Positions 1-7,655 of a stretch of 40,939 bases of DNA are shown piece after piece. The stretch comes from Oscillospiraceae bacterium (GTDB lineage: Bacteria; Bacillota; Clostridia; Oscillospirales; Ruminococcaceae): contig JALEOL010000033.1 in the NCBI GenBank assembly GCA_022766785.1, forward strand, positions 1-40,939, written 5' to 3'. Below the pieces are notes generated by a model, which saw only the letters and a list, made by a program, of their open reading frames with translations, was not told where the DNA came from and did not search any database. Position numbers and translations under genes: made by a program. Position 1 is the stretch's first letter. Each line of letters starts with the position of its first letter.

Positions 1-1
1 G

Positions 2-235
2 TCGCGCTATAACGAGTCCGGGCTGGTGCTTTCCTGGTGGAAAGTCAACGGCGCTGAGCGCTATGAGCTTGAAAAGCTGGACGGCGGCGAGTTCAAGCCA
101 TTCATGACGTTCACTGACGGCTCGCTGTCCGTCGCTCTCCCGGAGGACACCACCGGCAGCTTCCGCATAAGGGCTGTGGGAAGCTCCAAGGGCGTTGATA
201 TTCCCGGCGGCTGGTCTGATATTATTGAGATCTGA
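2..235 (+). CDS. C-terminal fragment of a fibronectin type III-like protein
   Basis: The reading frame is open from the window edge, so this is the 3' end of a longer gene. About 77 residues are visible. The pattern (LSWWKVNGAERYELEKL, then a strand with PEDTTGSFRIRAVG, then a terminal IIEI strand) fits the last strands of a fibronectin type III or similar beta-sandwich module, of the kind found at the C-terminus of secreted Gram-positive proteins. No catalytic residue is visible. The domain call rests on pattern only. A hairpin terminator follows 15 bases after the stop. Confidence 0.55.
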   Translation, partial: SRYNESGLVLSWWKVNGAERYELEKLDGGEFKPFMTFTDGSLSVALPEDTTGSFRIRAVGSSKGVDIPGGWSDIIEI

Positions 236-249
236 TTTTTTTACATAAC

Positions 250-281
250 AAATACCGGGGAACGTATGCTCTCCGGTATTT
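250..281 (+). terminator. Hairpin terminator after the FN3-like gene
   Basis: Arms at 250-261 and 270-281 pair over 12 positions with one G-T wobble around an 8-base loop. The following bases are T/A-rich. It sits just after the stop at 235. Confidence 0.65.
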
Positions 282-364
282 GTATTAATAGCATGAATTT
301 GTGTGGAATTGGGAGTCGGTGCAGAAAAATAAAAAAAGAAAGGAGGCCGTATTGCGATTACCTT

Positions 365-858
365 GAAAAAATCAGGGTGTTCGTAATACGACCCCTCTCA
401 AAGAGTGAGTCAAAAATAAAACCTTCTCTGTAAGCCCGAAGGAGTTAACGCTTTTAATCAGCAGCTTTACCTGATCGAAACGGTGAGCCGGAACGGAAAT
501 ACCGCAAGGTTTACCATATCGTATCACGCTAGGTACCGATCTCTGTGCGTTGCTTCGGACTGTATTCTTCCGGAATACAGCGGCTTTGCCTGCGCAAAGA
601 AACCTGCTCCCGCCGGGGAAGCTCACCGCACTGCCCTGCGCCCTTACCCGTCTGCCGGACTTTGCAGAAAGGCTGTGATAGCTGATCCCGTGTGTACCCG
701 GAAATAAGGCGCATGATATGAGATGATCCTCTTATAATACGAACGCACCGCCGCCCTGCGGAAGCACCGCCGGAGGTACGCCGGAACTCTGCCGCTCATG
801 ATATCCACTGTCAACGCTCCCGATAGCGGACTGCGAATAACACTCGCTGCTTCTATTC
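365..858 (-). ncRNA. Candidate long structured RNA, family not recognised
   Basis: No convincing coding frame occurs between 236 and 957. On the minus strand a strong promoter (TTGACA 893-888, 17-base spacer, TACAAT 870-865) fires into this stretch. The candidate transcript contains an 8-bp perfect hairpin at 560-567/573-580, a 6-bp hairpin at 584-589/594-599, and a long-range 8-bp pairing of 481-488 with 621-628. An outer closing pair joins 738-748 to 377-385 with a 2-base bulge. A run of T on the minus strand (371-365) follows the closing stem, as expected for an intrinsic terminator. I looked for RNase P, tmRNA, SRP, 6S and common riboswitch cores and could not match any. The strand and extent are inferred from promoter and U-run; the RNA itself is not proven. 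Confidence 0.45.
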
Positions 859-864
859 CTCTTT

Positions 865-893
865 ATTGTAACGCATTTCGGGAGAAATGTCAA
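865..893 (-). promoter_or_regulatory. Sigma-A promoter for the 365-858 RNA
   Basis: On the minus strand, TTGACA at 893-888 and TACAAT at 870-865 are separated by exactly 17 bases. It lies just downstream of the carboxypeptidase stop and points into a gene-free stretch, so it most likely drives the candidate RNA. Confidence 0.7.
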
Positions 894-957
894 GTGCTTT
901 TGGCAAATTTCCAACACAAATACACGTTTGCTAAGCGTTTTTTGCGGAGTTACCCGG

Positions 958-2100
958 TCAGAACGACACAAGCTCCCCAAGTATTGCCAGAAGATATCTC
1001 CCGAAATTCATTCTGCGCACCTCCTCAGCGGCAACTATCTCCGACCGGAACACCTCCGTGCCGTCCAGCGTCACCAGATATTCCCCGAGGAACTGCCCTT
1101 TCTCCACCGGGGCTTCTGCGCCCTCCACAAAGGTATAGCTGTATTTCACGTCCGCGCTCCTGCCTTTTTTTATCACGCACTCGCTGACGCTCTCCACCAC
1201 AGGGCGAACCTCGGGATATTCGCCCCGGTCTACCATTATCGGGACAAGCTCACGGCTGTCCACCTGCGGCGTGAATTTCTCGAACCCGGAAAAGCCATAG
1301 TCCAGCAGCTCCTCCGCCCGGTCGAACCTTTCGGGGTCGTCGCCGCAGCCCAGCACCACCGCCACCAGGCGCATTCCCCCACGCTCGGCGCAGGCGGTAA
1401 GACAGCAGCCTGCGCCGTCAGTCGTGCCGGTCTTTCCGCCAAGGATACCGTCATAGGTCCGCACCAGCTTGTTGGTGTTCAGCAGCTGCGTTTCGCCGCC
1501 CCTCAGATAGTCGAGCCAGGTCAGCAGCCAGCCCCGGTAATACTCCTTTTCCATAAGCTCCGCCGTCATAACCGCGATGTCCTGCGCGGTGGAGTAATGC
1601 CCCTCGGCGTCAAAGCCCACGCACCCGGCGAATTTCGTTCCTTTAAGCCCCATGGACTTCGCGCGTTTATTCATCAGCTTCACGAACTGAGCCTCGCTTC
1701 CGGCGGCGTGCTCCGCAAGGGCAATGCAGGCGTCGTTGGCGGAGCTTACTATCACAGCTTCAAGCAGCTCCGCCGCGGACATTTCCTCCCCCGGCTCCAG
1801 CCAGATAACAGAGCCTTCCGCCGACGACGCATACGCCGAAGCCTTCACCCGGTCGTCCAGCTTCAGCGTTCCCTCGTCAATGAAGTCCGCCAGCACCAGC
1901 AGCGACATCACCTTGGTTATCGAAGCTATCGGGAGCTTCTCGCCGGGGTTGACGGAATACAGTATCTGCCCGGTGTCCGCTTCCATAAGCACTGCGGCGC
2001 GCGGCGCTGACGACTGTGCGTTATCCTCCGCACGGACATTGATCGGCAGCAAAAGCGCCGCCGTGCATATCACGCTTATTATCCTCTTTATGATAGTCAT
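958..2100 (-). CDS. D-alanyl-D-alanine carboxypeptidase (peptidase S11, DacA-type)
   Basis: This is a 380-residue exported penicillin-binding protein that trims the terminal D-Ala from peptidoglycan stem peptides. A signal peptide covers about residues 1-24 (basic MTIIKR, hydrophobic core, cut near VRA-ED). The three S11 active-site motifs are present and in order: SITK at 60-63 (nucleophile Ser60), SAN at 120-122 and KTGT at 222-225. The C-terminal third (from about 290) fits the beta-rich PBP5 C-terminal domain, and the last 20 residues could be a membrane-associating helix. The start is preceded by GAGGAG. It is transcribed away from the metal operon and its stop lies just before the promoter of the candidate RNA. 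Length and motifs match the family well; the exact physiological role (DacA, DacB or DacF) cannot be assigned. Confidence 0.93.
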   Translation of the reverse strand: MTIIKRIISVICTAALLLPINVRAEDNAQSSAPRAAVLMEADTGQILYSVNPGEKLPIASITKVMSLLVLADFIDEGTLKLDDRVKASAYASSAEGSVIWLEPGEEMSAAELLEAVIVSSANDACIALAEHAAGSEAQFVKLMNKRAKSMGLKGTKFAGCVGFDAEGHYSTAQDIAVMTAELMEKEYYRGWLLTWLDYLRGGETQLLNTNKLVRTYDGILGGKTGTTDGAGCCLTACAERGGMRLVAVVLGCGDDPERFDRAEELLDYGFSGFEKFTPQVDSRELVPIMVDRGEYPEVRPVVESVSECVIKKGRSADVKYSYTFVEGAEAPVEKGQFLGEYLVTLDGTEVFRSEIVAAEEVRRMNFGRYLLAILGELVSF

Positions 2101-2201
2101 AAAATACTCCTCTGTTTATCCGCACATTTCCTCAGGTCAAGCCCTCTGTTTATTTCTATGCCGCTGCGGTGAAAAAATTCTGTTTTTTTTGATTTTACCT
2201 A

Positions 2202-2257
2202 TTGACAAAACAGAATATCCGGTGTATAATACAATCAAACAAGTGAACAGTTGTTCA
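2202..2257 (+). promoter_or_regulatory. Metal-operon promoter with ArsR-type operator
   Basis: TTGACA (2202-2207), a 17-base spacer and TATAAT (2225-2230) form a near-consensus promoter. Just downstream, TGAACA (2244-2249), a 2-base centre, and TGTTCA (2252-2257) make a perfect palindrome like the operators of SmtB/CadC/CzrA repressors. Its position over the start of transcription fits autorepression by the ArsR-family gene that follows. Confidence 0.82.
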
Positions 2258-2284
2258 AATGATATATTGAAAGGGAGAGCGCAA

Positions 2285-2656
2285 ATGGAGAACGACGCAC
2301 CGCACTGCGACTTTATGTGTGTTCACGCCGATACGGTGAACAGGATAACTTCCACGATGCCGGACGAGGATCAGCTTATCGACCTTGCGGAGCTTTTCAA
2401 GGTGTTCGGGGATTCCACGCGGATAAAGATACTCACGGCGCTGAGCCACGGCGAGCTTTGCGTATGCGACATGTCAAGGCTTGTGGGAATGACCTCCTCG
2501 GCGGTGTCCCACCAGCTGAAGATACTCCGCGGCAGCAAGCTGGTCAGCTGCCGCCGTGACGGGAAAACGGTGTTCTATTCCCTTGCGGACGACCATGTTA
2601 CCACCATACTCCGGCAGGGGTTTGAGCATATCAGCGAGCCTTCCGGGACAGCATAA
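2285..2656 (+). CDS. ArsR/SmtB-family metal-sensing repressor (CadC/ZiaR-like)
   Basis: This 123-residue winged-helix repressor should release DNA when it binds a soft metal such as Cd, Pb or Zn. The N-terminus carries CDFMC and a His, a typical extra metal site of CadC/ZiaR-type sensors. The alpha3 motif ELCVCD supplies the two-cysteine site, and the recognition helix lies in TSSAVSHQLKIL. C-terminal acidic and His residues (DDHVTT) resemble the alpha5 site. The start at 2285 follows GGGAGAG and puts the operator palindrome just upstream; longer in-frame starts would run through the promoter and are rejected. It heads an operon with a methyltransferase, an HMA protein and a P1B ATPase, the expected targets. 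The exact metal cannot be told from sequence alone. Confidence 0.9.
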   Translation: MENDAPHCDFMCVHADTVNRITSTMPDEDQLIDLAELFKVFGDSTRIKILTALSHGELCVCDMSRLVGMTSSAVSHQLKILRGSKLVSCRRDGKTVFYSLADDHVTTILRQGFEHISEPSGTA

Positions 2657-2731
2657 TACAGAGTACGATCGATACCTTCGGGTGTCATTATCACAGTGAG
2701 CCATAATTTATTTCGAACAGGAGAGAACGAT

Positions 2732-3349
2732 ATGGAATTCTGGGACAGATTTGCCGGGGTGTACGACCTGGCGCAATGTATTAACAGCAGCGTATACAAG
2801 CAGATGTGCGGAATAACCGAGCGCCTTACCCCCGTGGGTGCAAAGGTGCTGGACTGTGCGGCAGGCACCGGGGAGCTTTCCTTTGCGGCGGCGGAAAAGG
2901 CGGAGAGCGTACTTTGCACCGACCTCTCAAAGAATATGCTGAAACAGGCTCAGCGTAAAGCACGGGCGTTCGGGACGGACAACATCGGGTTCGCCGAGCG
3001 GAACATATTCGACCTGCAGGATCCCGATGACACCTACGATATCGTTATCGCAGGGAACGTGCTGCACCTGCTGAGCAATCCGGGGGGCGCGGTAAAGGAG
3101 ATGTACCGTGTGCTGAAGCCCGGCGGAAAGCTGCTTCTCCCGACTTTTATGACAAAGAACCAGGCAAAGCCCATTCTGGCATTATACAAAAAGCTGGGGT
3201 ATGACGCGGAGTGCGACTATTCACCCTCGGAATACCGCAAAATGCTGGAGGAATGCGGTCTTGGGAGAGTCCGCACGAAGCTGCTGCACGGACTTGTGCC
3301 CTGCTGCTATGCGGTGATAATAAAGGACGAAACAAAAGACATTTCCTGA
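2732..3349 (+). CDS. Class I SAM-dependent methyltransferase in the metal operon
   Basis: A 205-residue Rossmann-fold methyltransferase. Motif I is VLDCAAGTGELSF (about residues 48-60), the acidic end of strand 2 is in CTDLS, and motif post-I to IV is YDIVIAGNVLHLL. A helix-loop VLKPGGKLLLPTF is typical of the Methyltransf_11/25 group. The start at 2732 follows GGAGAG; the upstream GTG at 2696 has no ribosome site. It sits between the ArsR repressor and the HMA gene on the same strand, so it is likely co-induced by metal. Substrate is unknown. By analogy with ArsM it might methylate a metal(loid), but the cysteines of ArsM are not clearly conserved here, so this is only a possibility. A small-molecule or lipid substrate is equally likely. 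Confidence 0.82.
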   Translation: MEFWDRFAGVYDLAQCINSSVYKQMCGITERLTPVGAKVLDCAAGTGELSFAAAEKAESVLCTDLSKNMLKQAQRKARAFGTDNIGFAERNIFDLQDPDDTYDIVIAGNVLHLLSNPGGAVKEMYRVLKPGGKLLLPTFMTKNQAKPILALYKKLGYDAECDYSPSEYRKMLEECGLGRVRTKLLHGLVPCCYAVIIKDETKDIS

Positions 3350-3368
3350 ACAGAAAGGACGCACTACA

Positions 3369-3587
3369 ATGAAAAAGACATTCAAGCTAATCGACCTGGA
3401 CTGCGCGCACTGCGCCGCAAAAATGGAGGAGGCTATCAAAAAGCTCCCCGGCGTGACCGGCGCGTCAGTGAATTTCCTCCAGCAGAAATTAACGCTGGAA
3501 GCCCCGGACGAGCAGTTCGACGAGATACTGAAGCAGGCGGTGAAGTGCTGCAAGGCAGTGGAGCCGGACTGCACCGTAAAGATCTGA
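3369..3587 (+). CDS. Free-standing heavy-metal-associated (HMA) domain protein
   Basis: A 72-residue protein with the ferredoxin-like HMA fold. The metal loop reads DLDCAHCAAKME, so the CxxC pair is at about residues 14 and 17. The remaining pattern (helix 1, VTGASVNFLQQKLTLEA, helix 2) is standard for CopZ/CadA N-terminal domains. It lies 26 bases before the ATPase gene, whose protein lacks an N-terminal HMA. It therefore probably acts as the detached metal-binding domain or metallochaperone of that pump. Extra cysteines (CCKAVEPDC) near the C-terminus could add a second soft-metal site. The start has AGAAAGGA before it. Confidence 0.9.
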   Translation: MKKTFKLIDLDCAHCAAKMEEAIKKLPGVTGASVNFLQQKLTLEAPDEQFDEILKQAVKCCKAVEPDCTVKI

Positions 3588-3612
3588 TAAATCTACAGCG
3601 AGGTAAACAGCC

Positions 3613-5526
3613 ATGAGCAGAAAGCAGAAAAAGATGCTGGCGCGTATAATCACCGCGGCGGCGATATGGGCGGCAGGCTTCGTCCTGGAGCATGTTTTTG
3701 ACCTGGAGAGCGCCGGGCGGTTCAGCCTGCCGGGACTTGCACATCTGGCGATATTCGCGGCTGCTTACCTTGTCATAGGGTGGGATATACTCTGGAAAGC
3801 GATACGCAATATCGCCCGCGGGCAGGTTTTCGATGAGAACTTCCTCATGGCGATAGCATCAATAGGAGCAATGGTGATCGGCGAGTACGACGAGGGCGGC
3901 GCGGTAATGATACTGTACCAGGTCGGCGAGCTGTTCCAGAGCGTTGCCGTGGGAAAGTCCCGGCGCTCTATTGCCGAAATGGTGGACATCAACCCGGAAT
4001 ATGCCAATGTGGAGCGTGACGGAGCGATATCCGAGGTGTCGCCGGAAGAAGTGTCCGCCGGGGAGATCATCGTAGTACGCCCCGGAGAGAGGGTGCCGCT
4101 GGACGGAACGGTCATTTCCGGCTCATCAGAGCTTAATACCGCTGCGCTCACCGGAGAAAGCGCCCTGCGGTCGGTCGCCGAGGGGGACGATGTGATCAGC
4201 GGCTGCATAAACACCAACGGGCTGCTGAAAGTAAGGGTATCGCGCCCCTATTCCGATTCCACCGTGGCAAGGATACTGGAGCTGGTGGAGAACTCCACCG
4301 AGAACAAGGCAAAGACCGAGAACTTTATCACCAGATTTGCGAGGGTCTATACTCCGGTGGTGGTTTTTGCGGCGCTGGCGCTGGCAATTATCCCGGGACT
4401 TATCGTCACCGCAATGAACGGCTTCACCGACTTTTCCGAATGGCTGGGGGAGAACGGCTGGGTTTACCGTGCGCTGTCGTTCCTGGTGGTGTCCTGCCCC
4501 TGCGCTCTGGTTATCTCCGTGCCGCTGTCCTATTTCGGCGGTATCGGCGGAGCCTCAAGGCACGGCATTATGATAAAGGGCGCGAACTTCATGGAGGAGC
4601 TTGCGAAAGCGCAGACCTTCGTTTTTGACAAGACCGGCACGCTTACAAAGGGCAGCTTTGCGGTGTCCAGAATAGTTGCAGTTGGAATGTCCTCTGATGA
4701 ACTTCTGGGGATCTGCGCCGCCGCTGAAAGCTATTCCACCCACCCGATAGCGCAGTCGATGATCGCCGAGGGCAAAAAGCGCGGTCTTGCGGTTTGTGCG
4801 GAAAACGCCGGGGAGATAGCCGGCTATGGCGTAAAAGCCACGGTGAACGGCGCTGCGGTGCTCGTGGGGAACTTCCGCCTTATGGAACGCGAGAATATAC
4901 GGGTGTCCTCCGTTAATGTCCCCGGGACGGTCGTGCACTGCGCAGTAAACGGGAAGTACGCCGGATATATCGTGATATCCGACGAGATGAAGCCCGGCGC
5001 TCCGCAGGCTCTTGCTGAACTGAAGAAGAGCTGCGGCGCAAAGACTGTAATGCTCACCGGCGACAGAAAGGCAGCCGCCGAAGCCGTCGCAGGGGAAGCA
5101 GGCGTTGACGAGTACCACGCCGAGCTGCTCCCGGACGGAAAGGTGGCAAAGGTGGAGGAGCTTTACAAGGCGAAGCCCGAAGGCTCCACGCTGGTGTTCG
5201 TGGGGGACGGAATGAACGACGCTCCGGCGCTTGCCCGTGCTGATGTCGGCATTGCAATGGGCGCAATGGGAAGCGACGCTGCGATAGAAGCCGCTGATAT
5301 CGTGCTGATGAACGACAATATCGAGAGCCTGCCCACGGCGGTGCGTATCTCTAAAAAGACGCACTCTATCGTCATGCAGAATATCGTGTTCGCTATCGGG
5401 GTAAAGGTGCTGATAATGCTGCTGACCGCGGTGGGTATCACCAATATGTGGGTGGCGGTTTTCGGCGATGTGGGAGTTGCAGTGATCGCGATACTCAACG
5501 CCATGCGCTCCATGAGGATAAAGTGA
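3613..5526 (+). CDS. P1B-type heavy-metal exporting ATPase (Zn/Cd/Pb type)
   Basis: A 637-residue P-type ATPase that pumps divalent soft metals out of the cell. Visible motifs are the TGES actuator loop (ALTGESAL), the CPC metal site in helix 6 (C295-P-C297), the phosphorylated Asp in DKTGTLT (D339), the HP motif (STHPIAQ) and GDGMNDAPAL in the hinge. The final helix has a Lys and an Asp-Gly pair (KVLIMLL, VFGDVGV), as in the P1B-2 ZntA/CadA group rather than copper pumps. About eight membrane helices are expected. There is no N-terminal metal-binding domain; that role falls to the separate HMA gene just upstream. The gene closes the ArsR-controlled operon. Zn/Cd/Pb specificity is inferred from the helix 6-8 residues. 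Confidence 0.93.
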   Translation: MSRKQKKMLARIITAAAIWAAGFVLEHVFDLESAGRFSLPGLAHLAIFAAAYLVIGWDILWKAIRNIARGQVFDENFLMAIASIGAMVIGEYDEGGAVMILYQVGELFQSVAVGKSRRSIAEMVDINPEYANVERDGAISEVSPEEVSAGEIIVVRPGERVPLDGTVISGSSELNTAALTGESALRSVAEGDDVISGCINTNGLLKVRVSRPYSDSTVARILELVENSTENKAKTENFITRFARVYTPVVVFAALALAIIPGLIVTAMNGFTDFSEWLGENGWVYRALSFLVVSCPCALVISVPLSYFGGIGGASRHGIMIKGANFMEELAKAQTFVFDKTGTLTKGSFAVSRIVAVGMSSDELLGICAAAESYSTHPIAQSMIAEGKKRGLAVCAENAGEIAGYGVKATVNGAAVLVGNFRLMERENIRVSSVNVPGTVVHCAVNGKYAGYIVISDEMKPGAPQALAELKKSCGAKTVMLTGDRKAAAEAVAGEAGVDEYHAELLPDGKVAKVEELYKAKPEGSTLVFVGDGMNDAPALARADVGIAMGAMGSDAAIEAADIVLMNDNIESLPTAVRISKKTHSIVMQNIVFAIGVKVLIMLLTAVGITNMWVAVFGDVGVAVIAILNAMRSMRIK

Positions 5527-5548
5527 CCCCCTTGCGTAATATTATCTA

Positions 5549-5571
5549 TCCGTCGGAACGGCTTCCGGCGG
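5549..5571 (+). terminator. Hairpin after the metal operon
   Basis: TCCGTCGG pairs with CCGGCGGA across an 8-base loop, with one wobble, followed by a T-rich stretch. It lies about 25 bases after the ATPase stop. Confidence 0.55.
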
Positions 5572-5636
5572 ATATTTCCTTTGTATTGGTATCTGTGGAA
5601 TGAAGCCGCCCTCGTTCGCCGGTTTTTTGTGAAATA

Positions 5637-5653
5637 GTTACAAATCGGTTACA
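5637..5653 (-). promoter_or_regulatory. WalR-type box upstream of the M23 hydrolase
   Basis: On the minus strand the sequence is TGTAAC, 5 bases, TGTAAC: a perfect match to the tandem TGTWAH-N5-TGTWAH site of the WalR (YycF) response regulator. It ends 5 bases before the -35 element of the peptidase promoter. WalRK controls wall hydrolases in Bacillus and Staphylococcus, so the target makes sense. No WalR gene is in the window. Confidence 0.6.
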
Positions 5654-5658
5654 ATTGC

Positions 5659-5687
5659 TTGCATTCTATCGGGATATGTGCTATAAT
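5659..5687 (+). promoter_or_regulatory. Promoter of the M23 hydrolase gene
   Basis: TTGCAT (5659-5664), 17-base spacer, TATAAT (5682-5687), about 70 bases before the start codon. Confidence 0.75.
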
Positions 5688-5757
5688 ATACACGAATATA
5701 TGTGAATTATTAATGAATTCAGTGTTTATTATTTGGGAAAAGTAACGGAGATGTAAT

Positions 5758-7500
5758 ATGCAGTCAGAAAAGACAACAGGCAGTGGTCTGTCCATATTCG
5801 GCAGGATAGAAAGCGCCGGAGAATATCTGTTCACGGTATTTATGGTGATGCTTACTGCGATAGGCGGAGCGCTGTCGAGGTTTCTCACGGCTGTGGGAAG
5901 AAAGCTCGCGTGGGCAGGCGGCAAGCTGCTTGTTCTGCTTAAACGGCTGGGCGGCAGGATAGCGGAGCCGTTCAAGCGATACATAAAGGTTTTCCGTATC
6001 GGAAACGGCGAGGTGCGCCGCGCCCGGGAAAAGGGCGTGCTCCCGGCGTGCGCCGCAGGCACCAGGATGACCGGAAGAATACTGTTCGGAAAGCGCGGTG
6101 TGATCGTCACGCTGTGCAACTGGGCTTTGCCGGTAATAAGCTGCGCGTTCCTGTTCAGCGTGGTAAGCTACGCCAACAGCATGACCTATGCCCTCAGGCT
6201 CTCCGTCAACGGCGACTTCATGGGCTATGTCACCGACGAGTCTGTTTTCAACGACGCGGAAAAGATCGTGCAGCAGCGTATCACCTACCTCGACAGCAAT
6301 ACCGAGATGTTCTCCTTTGACAGCTCGTATGAGGTGGAAATGGTGGGCTACGGTTCAACGCTCACAAAGTATCAGCTTGCGGACAAAATGCTTTCCTCTG
6401 TGGACGCCGAGATATCCTTCGCTTACGGAATGTATATCGGCAGCTCTTTCTATGGCGCTCTGGAGAGCAAAGACCGCGTTGAGCAGACCCTCGAGAGCCT
6501 GCTGGACGTATACCGCGAGGGCGGAGAGGAGACCGTGGCTTTTGAAAGCAAGATAACCTACGAGCCGGGGCTTTACCTCACTGAAAGTATCGTCAGCGAG
6601 GATTCGATAATAAAGCTCATCACCACGAAAAAGACGGTCGCAGCCTATTACACCGTGGTGGAGGGGGATTCGCCCCTGGGCGTTCTTTCAAAGCTGGGCA
6701 TGACCGAGGAGGAGCTGGCGAAGCTCAACCCGGATTTCTCGCTGGAGAGCTTCCTTCAGATCGGCGATAAGCTGCTCATCACGCAGGAGGAGCCGTTCCT
6801 TGCCGTCACTGTTACCCGTCGGGAGACCTATGAGGAAAAGACCGACTTTGAGACTGAGTACGTTGACGACCCGACGCGTTACCAGGGTTCCTCCGTCACC
6901 ACCCGGGACGGAGAGAAAGGCGTGGAGCGCGTTACGGCTGATGTTTCCTACGTCAACGGCGTGGAGACCAGGAGAAAGGTGCTCAACCGCGTGACCGTCA
7001 GCGAGCCTGTATCCGAGATAATCGCACTGGGCACAAAGGAGATACCCTCCGGCGTTATTGCTCCGATACCGCAGAACAGACCCGTGGGTCAGTTTATCTG
7101 GCCGGTTGGTGGGTCTGACGGCGGTCAGATAAGCGAGATGATGTACGGCTACGGCGGCTACTACAACCACGGCGGCATCGACATCGTAGCGCCCTACGGA
7201 ACGCCGATTTTCGCAGCGGAATCCGGTACGGTCATTCTTGCACAGTGGTATTACGGATACGGAAACTGCGTAATGATACAGCATGACAGCGGAATAGTCA
7301 CGGTTTACGGTCATGCAAGCTATCTGCATGTTTACCAGGGGCAGAGAGTCACCGCCGGCGAGCTTATTGCGGACGTAGGCTCCACGGGTCAGTCCACTGC
7401 GAACCACTGCCATTTCGAGGTCAGAATAAACGGCGTTCAGATGAACCCGATAAACTATCTCCCGTGGCACCAGCGGGCGCCGTGGTGCGTGGAATACTGA
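5758..7500 (+). CDS. Membrane-anchored M23 peptidoglycan endopeptidase with LysM and G5 domains
   Basis: A 580-residue cell-wall hydrolase. Residues 1-115 are basic and amphipathic and probably cytosolic, followed by a membrane helix at about 120-145 (VIVTLCNWALPVISCAFLF). The outside part has a helical/beta linker (about 150-295), a LysM-like module (YYTVVEGDSPLGVLSKLG, about 300-345), a G5 domain (VTRRETYEEKTDFE onward, about 350-435) and a C-terminal peptidase M23 domain. Zinc ligands are visible: H471 and D475 (HGGID) and H550-C-H552 (HCH). This order matches SpoIIQ/DipM-like elongation or sporulation endopeptidases. It stands alone with its own promoter and a WalR-type box, so regulation by wall stress is likely. 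The long cytosolic N-terminus is unusual for the family. Confidence 0.92.
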   Translation: MQSEKTTGSGLSIFGRIESAGEYLFTVFMVMLTAIGGALSRFLTAVGRKLAWAGGKLLVLLKRLGGRIAEPFKRYIKVFRIGNGEVRRAREKGVLPACAAGTRMTGRILFGKRGVIVTLCNWALPVISCAFLFSVVSYANSMTYALRLSVNGDFMGYVTDESVFNDAEKIVQQRITYLDSNTEMFSFDSSYEVEMVGYGSTLTKYQLADKMLSSVDAEISFAYGMYIGSSFYGALESKDRVEQTLESLLDVYREGGEETVAFESKITYEPGLYLTESIVSEDSIIKLITTKKTVAAYYTVVEGDSPLGVLSKLGMTEEELAKLNPDFSLESFLQIGDKLLITQEEPFLAVTVTRRETYEEKTDFETEYVDDPTRYQGSSVTTRDGEKGVERVTADVSYVNGVETRRKVLNRVTVSEPVSEIIALGTKEIPSGVIAPIPQNRPVGQFIWPVGGSDGGQISEMMYGYGGYYNHGGIDIVAPYGTPIFAAESGTVILAQWYYGYGNCVMIQHDSGIVTVYGHASYLHVYQGQRVTAGELIADVGSTGQSTANHCHFEVRINGVQMNPINYLPWHQRAPWCVEY

Positions 7501-7545
7501 TACGAAAATAAATTATGGGAGGGCGAGAAACCCTCCCGTTTCGTA
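7501..7545 (+). terminator. Terminator of the M23 gene
   Basis: GGGAGGG (7517-7523) pairs with CCCTCCC (7531-7537). The flanking TACGAAA (7501-7507) and TTTCGTA (7539-7545) extend the stem. Confidence 0.8.
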
Positions 7546-7602
7546 TTCCTGATCAGATTTACGGCGGCAGCCGTGCTTATCTCCTTTTTATGCAGAACAA
7601 AA

Positions 7603-7630
7603 GGCGCTCCCTGCAACCTTTGGGAGCGCC
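7603..7630 (-). terminator. Terminator of the lipoprotein gene
   Basis: A 9-bp perfect stem, GGCGCTCCC (7603-7611) with GGGAGCGCC (7622-7630). On the minus strand it is followed by TTTTGTT, so it ends transcripts from the convergent lipoprotein gene. Confidence 0.85.
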
Positions 7631-7655
7631 GTGTTGTTTTATTTATGAGGGTGTA

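Noticed and set aside
372-626. 84-codon minus-strand frame and overlapping plus-strand frames at 483-714
   Set aside because: No ribosome site, odd composition (many Arg, Cys, Ser), and several overlapping frames at once. They overlie the hairpins of the candidate RNA, which explains the open frames better.
365-858. RNase P RNA
   Set aside because: Short pieces look similar on the minus strand (AAAGUCCGG, GGUAAACC, GGCUUACAGA), and the promoter and size fit. The full GAGGAAAGUCC core and the ACAGAA partner are not in the right places, so I did not assign it.
928-2010. 360-codon plus-strand frame opposite the carboxypeptidase
   Set aside because: Shadow of a high-GC gene; the composition is rich in Arg, His and Pro, with no motif. 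The minus-strand protein has three exact active-site motifs.
1724-2284. Longer N-terminus of the ArsR-family gene
   Set aside because: The frame is open upstream but runs through the carboxypeptidase gene on the other strand and through the promoter and operator; the ATG at 2285 has the ribosome site.
2732-3349. ArsM arsenite methyltransferase
   Set aside because: The fold is right, but the characteristic cysteines of ArsM are not clearly placed, so the substrate is left open.
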